From Myxococcales bacterium (lineage in GTDB: Bacteria > Myxococcota_C > UBA6777): 19,026 nucleotides of DNA. The stretch covers positions 1-19,026 of the forward strand of contig JALTMC010000339.1 of assembly GCA_027005175.1 (NCBI GenBank). Direction: 5' to 3'. Numbering within the stretch: the first letter of the stretch is position 1; each line of letters begins with the position of its first letter. Made by a program: the position numbers and the translations under genes. Positions 6,039 to 13,592 of the stretch are shown here, piece after piece. Below the pieces are notes generated by a model. It was not told where the DNA came from. It was given only the letters and a program-made list of their open reading frames with translations, and did not search any database.

Positions 6039-7864
6039 GTAGGCGTTCGAACTACCATGCTTCGCAAGAAGAGCTATTGAAAAAAACAAAAGAGCTGTTG
6101 CACCCCATGGGTGAAGACGACGATTCTGATGAGATCATCGACCTCCTTCCAGAGATGCGCCGGATACCAAACCCTACACCTCCTAGGCCCAATCCCTCCC
6201 TAATGGCAACGATGCCTGTTCATGCTCAGGCGTTGCAAAAGTTATACATTCACAAACTGCCTGCCCACATTGACTCCCTTCGCACATCATGGGAGCAAAT
6301 TCAGGGGCAGAAAAAGGCCACAACAGAAGAGCTACTTCGCTTATACCAGAAGATATTACTTCTCAATGGACTGGGCCTCTCTTGCTGTCTCAAGGAATTT
6401 CACATTGTAACCCAAAAGTGCCTCTCTCTTCTCAATACGATGTTTCGAGCGGCATCTGAGAACGAGAACAAGAGCACCCTTATTGCACAGTTTGCCCAGC
6501 AATTGGTTCAGCTTGAGTCCCTCGGGCAGTTTGCGACCCGAATGAAAGTATCATCCATACCTTCCATGCCTGCAGTTCCGGCAGCCCCCTCAGAAAATCC
6601 AACGCTCTCGTATCACGGCACCGTCCTGGTGGTTGACGACGACCCCGATCAACGCAACCTCATCCAGTTTACTCTAGAGTCACAAAACATCCAAAGTATC
6701 TTGTGTAGCAGTGGTGAGGAAGCACTGCTCGCCATCAAGGCAACAACACCTGACATCGTCCTGCTCGACATCAAAATGCCAGGAATGGATGGATTTTCAA
6801 CCTTCCGTGCGATCCGAAACATACCGGGATTAGAGACCATCCCAGTGCTGTTTTTGACGGGGAACCAGGATGAATCCAAGATCCTAGAGGCTTACAAAGC
6901 AGGGGCTGACGATTATATTCAGAAGCCTTTTAACCCATCGATATTTATTGCAAAGCTCAAGCAGATACTGCAACGTCAGCTACAGCAGCGTCTCTTGTAT
7001 CAAGGGGAATTACAACCGGGGCTGGTGTTAAACCATCGATACGAGGTACTGACCGAGCTGGCCCGAGGTGGTATGGGGATAGTTTATATGATCCGCCACC
7101 TCACGACCGGAAAACTTCTCGCACTCAAAAGTATCTCCGTTCATCAATCACGCCGCTCTCACCAACTCCAACGTTTTCAGCGTGAAGCTCACTTTCTATT
7201 CCAACTCCATCACCCCTCACTCATCCGTATTCTGGATGCCGGAATTCATCAGAATGTCCCCTACTATGTCATGCGGCTCATGCCTGGAGGGACGCTGCTG
7301 GACCACTTGGAACAAGGAGCTTTCCCCCCACAAGTCGCCCTCGCCATTACCATCCAAATGGCAGATGCGCTCCACGACGCACACCAGCAAGGTGTGCTAC
7401 ACCGTGACCTCAAGAGCACCAACATCCTGTTTGACGAACGAGGTCGCCCGATTCTCACCGACTTTGGCTCCGCTGTCACGCTGGGCAACACAAGCCCGCG
7501 TCTCACTCGCTCAGGACATGTTATCGGCACGCCTTGCTATATGTCTCCCGAGCAACTTCGCTCCCCACAAGATGTAGACCATCGCAGTGATGTATTCTCC
7601 CTGGGCTTTGTGCTGTACGAAATGTTGGCCGGAAAACACCCCTTCGCCAACCTCCCCCCTACCGATGTCATGGCTCGTATCATAACCCAACGCATCCCAC
7701 CTCTGGAGAGCATCAATCCAAACGTACCTGAAGCACTCCTCCAACTTTGCAAGAAATCCATGAGCCACGAAATGGACCAGCGCTTCGGAACCGCCAAAGA
7801 ATTTGCTGACGCCTGCCGCAAACAACTTCAACGACTTCCCACAGATCTGCAGCTCACAGCTTGA
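6035..7864 (+). CDS. response regulator-Ser/Thr protein kinase fusion with HPt-like N-terminal region
   Basis: The 609-residue cytosolic protein has three parts. Residues about 60-170 are helical and resemble a histidine-phosphotransfer (HPt) fold, but the phospho-accepting His seems missing. Residues 194-315 are a REC domain with acidic DDD (201-203), phospho-acceptor Asp245 (LLDIKMPGMDG), Thr275 and Lys297 (QKPF). Residues 336-600 are a Hanks-type kinase: glycine loop ELARGGMGIVY (341-351), catalytic Lys365, HRDLKSTN (456-463), DFG (476-478) and GTPCYMSPEQ (498-507). No transmembrane segment follows the kinase domain, unlike PknB. The likely role is to convert a phosphorelay signal into Ser/Thr phosphorylation; substrates are unknown. 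Its 3' end is part of an 81-bp tandem duplication. Confidence 0.93.
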   Translation: MSRRSNYHASQEELLKKTKELLHPMGEDDDSDEIIDLLPEMRRIPNPTPPRPNPSLMATMPVHAQALQKLYIHKLPAHIDSLRTSWEQIQGQKKATTEELLRLYQKILLLNGLGLSCCLKEFHIVTQKCLSLLNTMFRAASENENKSTLIAQFAQQLVQLESLGQFATRMKVSSIPSMPAVPAAPSENPTLSYHGTVLVVDDDPDQRNLIQFTLESQNIQSILCSSGEEALLAIKATTPDIVLLDIKMPGMDGFSTFRAIRNIPGLETIPVLFLTGNQDESKILEAYKAGADDYIQKPFNPSIFIAKLKQILQRQLQQRLLYQGELQPGLVLNHRYEVLTELARGGMGIVYMIRHLTTGKLLALKSISVHQSRRSHQLQRFQREAHFLFQLHHPSLIRILDAGIHQNVPYYVMRLMPGGTLLDHLEQGAFPPQVALAITIQMADALHDAHQQGVLHRDLKSTNILFDERGRPILTDFGSAVTLGNTSPRLTRSGHVIGTPCYMSPEQLRSPQDVDHRSDVFSLGFVLYEMLAGKHPFANLPPTDVMARIITQRIPPLESINPNVPEALLQLCKKSMSHEMDQRFGTAKEFADACRKQLQRLPTDLQLTA

Positions 7865-7969
7865 GAAGCCACAAGCCTCACCTTCACGGACGCCTGCCGC
7901 AAACAATGTCAACGACTTCCTACAGATCTACAGTTCACAGCTTGAGAAGCCACAAGCTTCATCTTCGCG
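7808..7969. repeat. 81-bp tandem duplication of the kinase gene 3' end
   Basis: Positions 7808-7888 (last 18 codons plus stop, plus 24 bp) are repeated almost exactly at 7889-7969. The unit is 27 codons, so the second copy stays in the kinase reading frame and ends with its own TGA at the same place. It is an untranslated pseudo-copy of the C-terminal tail, unless the first stop is read through. The final 27 bp of the unit seed the 49-bp array that follows. Confidence 0.9.
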
Positions 7970-8133
7970 GACTCTTTGAAAATGAAAAGGTTGAGAAGCC
8001 ACAAGCTTCATCTTCGCAGACTCTTTGAAAATGAAAAGGTTGAGAAGCCACAAGCTTCATCTTCGCAGACTCTTTGAAAATGAAAAGGTTGAGAAGCCAC
8101 AAGCTTCATCTTCGCAGACTATTTGAAAAGGTT
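7943..8133. repeat. 49-bp tandem array between kinase and thrS
   Basis: Three near-identical 49-bp units (7943-7991, 7992-8040, 8041-8089) and a fourth shortened one (8090 to about 8133) start TGAGAAGCCACAAGCTTCAT and end AATGAAAAGGT. The opening TGAGAAGCCACAAGC is the stop-codon region of the kinase gene. The fourth unit runs into the 3' end of thrS, whose TAG (minus, 8119-8121) lies inside it. Units are contiguous without unique spacers, so it is not a CRISPR. Confidence 0.92.
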
Positions 8134-10188
8134 GAGGATAAGTGAGGCTGCGCTGCGGGTTTTGTATTCTTCTGTAATGGTTTCGACAAAGGTATCAAGT
8201 GGTACAGCTCCAAGGTTCTTTTCAATCCCCAAACTGCGAACACTCACGACATTGTTTTCGGCATCCCTGGGTCCAACCACTAAGAGATAAGGGATTTTAG
8301 CCTTTGAACCGACCTTGATCTTCTCCTTGATGTGATGGTCGCGATCGTCCAACGTGACACGAAGTCCAGCTTCTTTCAGCCGGTCGTATACCTGCTGACC
8401 ATAGTCATTCGACTTCCCACTCAGCGGCAAGACACGGACTTGTTCGGGAGCCAACCAGGTTGGGAAGGAACCAGCAAAATGCTCAATCAACACACCCACA
8501 AACCGCTCCATAGAGCCGAAAGGAGCGCGGTGAATCATCACAGGTCGATGAGACTTGTTGTCTGCACCAATATAAGACAGATCAAATCGTTCAGGTAAGT
8601 TGTAATCGACCTGAATGGTTCCCAGTTGCCACTCACGACCGAGCACATCTTTGACAACAAAGTCGATTTTGGGTCCGTAGAATGCGGCCTCTCCAGCTTC
8701 TTCAGAGAAGGGAACTCCTAACGCTTGTGCGGCTTCACGACAGGCTTTTTCAGCGCGGTCCCAAACCTCAGGGGAGCCAACATACTTCTCACTATCAGCA
8801 TCACGCAAGCCCACACGAACCCGATAATCCGTCATATTTAAAGTGCTGAAGATCAACTTCACAAGCTCCAAGCACCCACGAACTTCATCAGCAACCTGCT
8901 CTTCTGTGCAAAACAAGTGAGCATCATCTTGGGTGAAGCCACGAACACGTGTCATACCGTTGATTTCTCCAGACTGTTCCCATCGATAAACGGTCCCAAA
9001 CTCTGCGAATCGAATCGGCAAATCACGATAACTATGATGTTGGCTAGCGAAGAGTCGAATATGATGAGGACAATTCATGGGCTTCAGCAAATAACCTTCG
9101 ATCTGCCCATCCCGCATCAAGTTGGACAGCTCTGCACAAGAGCAGCCTTCGTCTGCGAGTTTCGCCAGATAGTCTCCCTGTACCATCGGAGGATACTGAC
9201 TATCCTGGTAGTAGGGAAAGTGTCCTGATGTTTTGTACAGATCAAGCTTTCCAACATGAGGAGTATAGACGATATCATAGCCTTGCTTGAGTAACTCTCC
9301 ACGAATAAACTCTTCCAGTTCACGTCGTACAGTGGCTCCATTCGGAGCCCACAAGATCAAGCCCTGCCCCACCATCTCGTCGATATGAAACAGGTTGAGT
9401 TGCTTGCCCAACAAGCGGTGGTCACGCTTTTTGGCCTCCTCTTGTTGACGAAGATATTCTTTGAGATCCTTCTTCTTCGGAAAGGCAATGCCATATACGC
9501 GAGTCAGGTTGTCAGAGTTGGCGTCACCATGCCAGTAACTGGCAGCCAGACTTGTCACCTGAAATGCGCCAATACATTTGGTACTGGGGACATGAGGACC
9601 ACGACAGAGATCTTCCCAGTTCTCGCCCGGCTCACCTGTTGCATACCAGGTCAAAGCATCACTTCCAGCTTCGATTGCCCGCTCAGCATTGTCCAGCTTG
9701 TATTTACTGCCCTCTTCTTGGAGCTTCTTCATGCCCTCATCAGCAGGCAATTCATACCGTGTAAAAGGTCGATTCTCCGAAATGATCTTTCTCATCTCTT
9801 TTTCAATGGCTGCAAAGTCCTCTGAACTCAGTGGGCGTTTGTCTGGAAATGAGATATCATAGTAGAATCCGTTGTCGACCGGAGGACCATACACCAACAA
9901 AGCTTCTGGTACGATACGTTGAATCGCCTCCGCCATAACATGTGCACAGCTATGGCGAATCAAGTAGAGCCCGTCTGGGTCAAGGTCGCCATCCCGTGTT
10001 TTCGCAGTCACAAGTGCCAGCTCAGCGTCCTGCTCGATGAGAGTGGAGAGATCGCTCAACTCCCCATCCACACGAGCACCTAACGCAGCCTTGGCCAGGC
10101 CAGGACCAATGTCAGTCGCGACCTGTAACGCTGTAACCGGCGCATCATATTCACGAACGCTTCCATCTGGCAATGTAATTCGAGGCAT
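8119..10188 (-). CDS. thrS: threonine-tRNA ligase
   Basis: ThrRS charges tRNA-Thr in the cytosol. The 689-residue protein has an N-terminal TGS domain (1-65), the editing domain with HSCAH (79-83) and CRGPH (195-199), the class II core with zinc ligands Cys373 (MNCPHH), His424 (DDAHLF) and His553 (IHRAPFGSMER), and the anticodon-binding domain from about 583. The start is ATG 10188, preceded by AAAGG 8 bases upstream; an in-frame GTG further up would add 40 residues unlike ThrRS. It is longer than the roughly 640 residues usual for the family, partly because of an insertion at about 330-366 containing CSC before LLKPMNCPHH. The last residues (about SLILNLFK) are encoded by repeat DNA. In the 236-bp spacer to the thermonuclease gene no other feature is supported. 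Confidence 0.97.
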   Translation of the reverse strand: MPRITLPDGSVREYDAPVTALQVATDIGPGLAKAALGARVDGELSDLSTLIEQDAELALVTAKTRDGDLDPDGLYLIRHSCAHVMAEAIQRIVPEALLVYGPPVDNGFYYDISFPDKRPLSSEDFAAIEKEMRKIISENRPFTRYELPADEGMKKLQEEGSKYKLDNAERAIEAGSDALTWYATGEPGENWEDLCRGPHVPSTKCIGAFQVTSLAASYWHGDANSDNLTRVYGIAFPKKKDLKEYLRQQEEAKKRDHRLLGKQLNLFHIDEMVGQGLILWAPNGATVRRELEEFIRGELLKQGYDIVYTPHVGKLDLYKTSGHFPYYQDSQYPPMVQGDYLAKLADEGCSCAELSNLMRDGQIEGYLLKPMNCPHHIRLFASQHHSYRDLPIRFAEFGTVYRWEQSGEINGMTRVRGFTQDDAHLFCTEEQVADEVRGCLELVKLIFSTLNMTDYRVRVGLRDADSEKYVGSPEVWDRAEKACREAAQALGVPFSEEAGEAAFYGPKIDFVVKDVLGREWQLGTIQVDYNLPERFDLSYIGADNKSHRPVMIHRAPFGSMERFVGVLIEHFAGSFPTWLAPEQVRVLPLSGKSNDYGQQVYDRLKEAGLRVTLDDRDHHIKEKIKVGSKAKIPYLLVVGPRDAENNVVSVRSLGIEKNLGAVPLDTFVETITEEYKTRSAASLILNLFK

Positions 10189-10424
10189 AAAAGGAACCTT
10201 TCTTAACTTTAGTTTCGAGTTTTGACCGGGCTCGTACAGGAGTTCCATGATACGACGAGGAGGTCGGCCATGAAGTTCATACAGAAAAGAAGAAGATCTT
10301 CGTTTCACTTAAAAACCCCAAACGACACGTACCCCAACATACCGAATCGAACAAGTTCCGTCCAAACTTTTCTTGTGAGAGAAAGCGAATGGAAGTCATC
10401 GAAGGTAGAAGAGATAGGTAGTAC

Positions 10425-11357
10425 TTAAGGTTTTGTTGTGGGTCTCGATGTAGGCTTGGTTCTCAAACGTGGTGCTGGGCGCGCTTTGGAACTTTTCACA
10501 GACTTTGCTTTAACACGCGCTGCCGGGTGAGCTTTGGAACTTTTCGCAGACTTTGCTTTAACACGCGCTGCTGGGCGTGCTTTGGGTTTTGCTTTGGGAC
10601 TTTTGACGATCAAACAAGATGCTTTGTTCGCACCATAACGCTGTCTGTGGGGAACATACAACATACAAGAGCCACGCAAACAAACCCAACCGCAAGTGTT
10701 GTAAGAATCACCATGCCGATACATGAGAGAGCCACCTGTGCTGGTTGAGAGCACACGATTGTAGGCACGTCTTCGATAAGCACTTGCACTATGAATACTC
10801 GTGACAATGTAAGGTGGAACTCCCTTCGCCCAAATACCACGTTTCCTTTGTATCGCAATTTTCTGTATTTTCAGGAGTTTGGGATCGCCTGACGCTCCCA
10901 TACTAAACACATGAGCCAATCCTTTTGCGATCAGTGTCTCAGCAAGTTTTGGACAAGAAGCCAGAATGCGTCCATAGCCCCCAGACCCCGGTTTTGTAAA
11001 GCAGTGCCATGCTTTCGAACGAGCCACTTTGGAGGCTTGGTTGCCCACATGAAAAAGTTCTTGTGCTGTCCATGTGCCCCATTTATGGACAGGTCCGTAA
11101 TTTTCCAACGTGTTGTATCCGACCAAACGCGCAGCAGGACTGCGCCTCTGATTGGGACCACGCAGCAGTCGAAAGGTATCCCCATCCGGCCAATACACCG
11201 TCACCCTTTTCCCATCAAGAATGAGTTTCGATTGTTTCTTCCAGGCCGTTGATGCAGCTTCTGTTTGTCCCCAACTCCAAATACTGATGCAACACAGCAC
11301 ACCCATCCATACGGCAACCTGTAAAGCCCTGTGTCGATACGTCGTCATCACTGTCAT
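10425..11357 (-). CDS. secreted thermonuclease (SNase-like) with basic repeat tail
   Basis: The start is ATG 11357 because AAGGAG stands 6 bases upstream; a more distant in-frame ATG (11384) lacks this. The 310-residue protein starts with a signal peptide (hydrophobic 13-30, cleavage likely near TEAAS at 32-36). The staphylococcal-nuclease domain (about 43-180) shows GDTFRL (59-64), ARLVGYNTLE (76-85) with Arg77 and Glu85, YGRILA (128-133) with Arg130, and RGIW (173-176), so the calcium-dependent phosphodiesterase residues appear intact. A segment with Cys222, Cys226, Cys231 and Cys248 follows, then a Lys/Arg/Ala/Pro tail (251-310) built of 16-residue repeats. Predicted to act outside the cytoplasm on DNA or RNA. 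It is divergent from the flavoprotein gene at 11469. Confidence 0.88.
   Translation of the reverse strand: MTVMTTYRHRALQVAVWMGVLCCISIWSWGQTEAASTAWKKQSKLILDGKRVTVYWPDGDTFRLLRGPNQRRSPAARLVGYNTLENYGPVHKWGTWTAQELFHVGNQASKVARSKAWHCFTKPGSGGYGRILASCPKLAETLIAKGLAHVFSMGASGDPKLLKIQKIAIQRKRGIWAKGVPPYIVTSIHSASAYRRRAYNRVLSTSTGGSLMYRHGDSYNTCGWVCLRGSCMLYVPHRQRYGANKASCLIVKSPKAKPKARPAARVKAKSAKSSKAHPAARVKAKSVKSSKARPAPRLRTKPTSRPTTKP
10483..10578. repeat. 48-bp tandem repeat inside the thermonuclease gene
   Basis: Units 10483-10530 and 10531-10578 are nearly identical, and partial units flank them on both sides. Each encodes 16 residues of the pattern ARVKAKSxKSSKAxPA. The unit length keeps the reading frame, so copy-number change would only lengthen or shorten the basic tail. 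Confidence 0.9.
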
Positions 11358-11389
11358 TCTTAACTCCTTGCACAAAAACCACATAATCT

Positions 11390-11413
11390 TGACGATCTAT
11401 TTTTTTATCGTCA
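11390..11413. promoter_or_regulatory. inverted repeat in the divergent thermonuclease/flavoprotein promoter region
   Basis: TGACGAT (11390-11396) and ATCGTCA (11407-11413) form a 7-bp inverted repeat with a 10-base AT-rich spacer. It sits between two divergent start codons (11357 minus, 11469 plus), the usual place for an operator. TTGACG at 11389-11394 could also serve as a -35 box for the plus strand, but no good -10 box follows. Confidence 0.4.
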
Positions 11414-11468
11414 TTCTGAATACCATATTTTGAACCATGGCAATAGATTGTAAAAAAGGTAACTCCTG

Positions 11469-12752
11469 ATGAGCAAAGAAATGAAACGATGGGATAGTGT
11501 AGTCATAGGCTCTGGTTTGGCGGGCTTGATGGCAGCCATTCGCTTGCAGCGAGGAGGACACCAAGTCCTCCTACTGGATCGACGAGACACACCAGGAGGA
11601 AAGTGTGGTGTGAGCAAACTCGATGGTTATCGCTTCACGATTGGATGCAACGACTTTGGCGCGAGTATGCCAACTCGACTCGCAGAGGTCGGTGTTTCTG
11701 TGGAGTTTCAACCCAGCACCACACGGATTCATATGGGTCCCACCACCATAACCTCCCCCCCCAATCTCGGCTCCATGCTCAGACTCTTACCTCGCATACC
11801 AGGAATCATTCGCTTGGTCAGAGCTGTGCGTAAACGCACCTACCCCACCATCGGTGAGATCATGGAACACAATGTGCGAAGCTCTCCTATCACAGATATG
11901 CTAGGGCTACTTGCATACGCTCTAGGAACGCCTGTTCAAGACATGACCACAGAGTCACTGGCTGCTTCTTTCAGCAAAACCTGGGACTATGGACTCGATA
12001 AATTTATGGTCCCTGTTAATGGTGTACAAGCCATCACAAACGGCCTCGTTCAGCGGTTTGAAGAACTCGGTGGCACACTCCAACTGGGAGTGACTTGTGA
12101 GCAAATAGAGACACTCAGCACACACAAGGTCATTCACACCAATGCCGGTCCTTTGGAAGCGACTCATGTCGCCACCACACAAGAACGCAAGTACAAGGGT
12201 CGCCCAGGCCTCTCTGCCTGCCAATTGATGTTGGCTGTCCCCAAGGATTTTCCATATATCAAGCAGCGCACCTTGATTCATATGCCTCCTGGTGTGGAAC
12301 ACTGGCTCAAAACACTCGATATCGGGGAGACACCCGACGACTACGGATTTCATATATTCAAAGATCAAGAGGGAGAAGACTACTACACCATCACAGGCTA
12401 CACACTGATGCCACGGGGTCAAGAAGCTCCAGACCAAGCCCTCATGGACCAGATGGAAGAGTTTATGATGAGTCACCTGGAAACACATCTGCCAGGTCTG
12501 CAAGAAGCTCTCTTGTATAAAAAATTCCTAAGCCCTCAGGGCTACAAAGACCAGTGGGGACTGACCTCTGAACTATCACTCGCCATCACTCCACCGAACG
12601 AAGATTATCCCCCCATGTACGACGAAAAACAAGATGTCTATTACATTGGAAACGGCATCGACATCCCCCCCGGAGATCACGCAAATTCCGCCCTACTCTC
12701 TGGCAGCATAGCCGCAGACAAGATCTTAAAACAGCAAGAACTTCTGCCTTGA
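11469..12752 (+). CDS. phytoene desaturase-like FAD-dependent oxidoreductase
   Basis: The 427-residue protein begins at ATG 11469 after AAAGG nine bases upstream. It has the FAD dinucleotide-binding loop VVIGSGLAGLMAAIRL (11-26), the ribose-binding acidic residue Asp37 and PGGKC (42-46). Near the end, YYIGNGIDIPPGDHANSALLSG is the second FAD-contact motif of the CrtI/amine-oxidase family. Relatives desaturate or isomerise carotenoids, or oxidise amines or retinoids. No carotenoid synthesis gene is nearby, so the substrate is open. The C-terminal codons QQELLP and the stop codon are part of a 32-bp tandem array. It converges on the endonuclease V gene. Confidence 0.82.
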   Translation: MSKEMKRWDSVVIGSGLAGLMAAIRLQRGGHQVLLLDRRDTPGGKCGVSKLDGYRFTIGCNDFGASMPTRLAEVGVSVEFQPSTTRIHMGPTTITSPPNLGSMLRLLPRIPGIIRLVRAVRKRTYPTIGEIMEHNVRSSPITDMLGLLAYALGTPVQDMTTESLAASFSKTWDYGLDKFMVPVNGVQAITNGLVQRFEELGGTLQLGVTCEQIETLSTHKVIHTNAGPLEATHVATTQERKYKGRPGLSACQLMLAVPKDFPYIKQRTLIHMPPGVEHWLKTLDIGETPDDYGFHIFKDQEGEDYYTITGYTLMPRGQEAPDQALMDQMEEFMMSHLETHLPGLQEALLYKKFLSPQGYKDQWGLTSELSLAITPPNEDYPPMYDEKQDVYYIGNGIDIPPGDHANSALLSGSIAADKILKQQELLP

Positions 12753-12861
12753 AAGGACAAGAAGAGCAAGAACTTCTGCCTTGAAAGGACAAGAAGAGCA
12801 AGAACTTCTGACTTGAAAGGACAAGAAGAGCAAGAACTTCTGCCTTGAAAGGACAAGAAGA
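12734..12861. repeat. 32-bp tandem array, four units, starting inside the flavoprotein gene
   Basis: Units 12734-12765, 12766-12797, 12798-12829 and 12830-12861 are identical except for one base in the third. Each starts GCAAGAACTTCTG and ends GGACAAGAAGA. The first unit contains the last codons and TGA of the flavoprotein gene, so the gene end has been copied three times into the spacer. The array stops 10 bp before the stop codon of the convergent endonuclease V gene. Contiguous units rule out CRISPR. Confidence 0.95.
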
Positions 12862-12871
12862 GAAAGGTAAC

Positions 12872-13588
12872 TTATGCCAGTGCTCGAAGAAACTCACGTG
12901 AGATCAGGTCCGCTTGCCGAACAGGTTCAGGGATACGAAAACGCGAGCAATGCACACAGATAGAGATCGCATCTTCCAACGAGACCCTGTGACCCACAGA
13001 GACATAGATGGGATTGGAGGAGGCATCTACAGCACGCAAACATACACCGTGAATCGTTTGGGAGTGACCTTGAAGAGGGAAGTAACTCCCACCTTCGGTC
13101 AGTTGCTCTTTGGCGAGGTCTCGGATCTTGTGACGGTCATAAGCATCGAGATCCTCAAACCATAAAAAGTTCTTGGCGACACCAATGGTTGGGATGTCAC
13201 AGACCACACCAAAGTGGCAGGCCGAACCAAAACCTCGTGGATGCAAGACGCCGTTTCCATCCACCAGGATAACCTGGGGCACAAGCTCTGGATGAGTCGC
13301 ACGAAGTTCATCCAGCACCTGAACGATAGGGTCACACTCTCGAAACGCCAAGAAGCCTGCTATATAGGGCTGTGTGAGCTTAATCATCTGGTTCTTTTGG
13401 TACACGACACGATCCAGATCGTGATAGTCTAACACCACCAGACAAACGCAAGCGTCCGTTCTGCTTTCCTTCACAAAGCTAATATCAACACCACCCACAT
13501 AACGAATCTCATCGTATTGTGAAGTTGTAATCAGCTTTTGTTTCAGCCTCTGTTGCTCTGCTTCCCATTGGGCACGAATAGCTTCCAT
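12872..13588 (-). CDS. nfi: endonuclease V, eukaryote-like type
   Basis: Endonuclease V cleaves one phosphodiester bond 3' of deoxyinosine in DNA, or inosine in RNA for animal enzymes. From ATG 13588 the protein is 238 residues, with catalytic residues Asp35 (GGVDISF), Glu84 (AFRE), Asp110 (VDGNGVLHPRGFG) and His200 (VSVGHRVS). The wedge motif is PYIA instead of bacterial PYIP. Segments such as LVDGNGVLH, GFLAFRE and FRIPEPVRQAD match the human protein more closely than E. coli Nfi, as recalled from the family. In-frame ATGs at 13600, 13606 and 13630 are alternative starts; 13588 is preferred for its N-terminal match to the family and a GGA 7 bases upstream. The start lies within 10 bp of the upstream gene's stop codon, so it is probably translationally coupled. 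Confidence 0.92.
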   Translation of the reverse strand: MEAIRAQWEAEQQRLKQKLITTSQYDEIRYVGGVDISFVKESRTDACVCLVVLDYHDLDRVVYQKNQMIKLTQPYIAGFLAFRECDPIVQVLDELRATHPELVPQVILVDGNGVLHPRGFGSACHFGVVCDIPTIGVAKNFLWFEDLDAYDRHKIRDLAKEQLTEGGSYFPLQGHSQTIHGVCLRAVDASSNPIYVSVGHRVSLEDAISICVHCSRFRIPEPVRQADLISREFLRALA

Positions 13589-13592
13589 ATCT

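Noticed and set aside
7943-8133. CRISPR-like array
   Set aside because: Units follow each other without unique spacers, here and in the 32-bp and 34-bp arrays; no cas genes are present.
10189-10308. 40-residue N-terminal extension of ThrRS from an upstream GTG
   Set aside because: ATG 10188 has an AAAGG site and begins the TGS domain directly; the extension is unlike ThrRS.
10189-10424. T-box or other riboswitch before thrS
   Set aside because: No T-box motif, specifier stem or terminator/antiterminator pair could be recognised in the spacer.
11955-12503. 182-codon minus-strand frame within the flavoprotein gene
   Set aside because: Antisense shadow of a clear FAD-dependent oxidoreductase; no motif or start signal.
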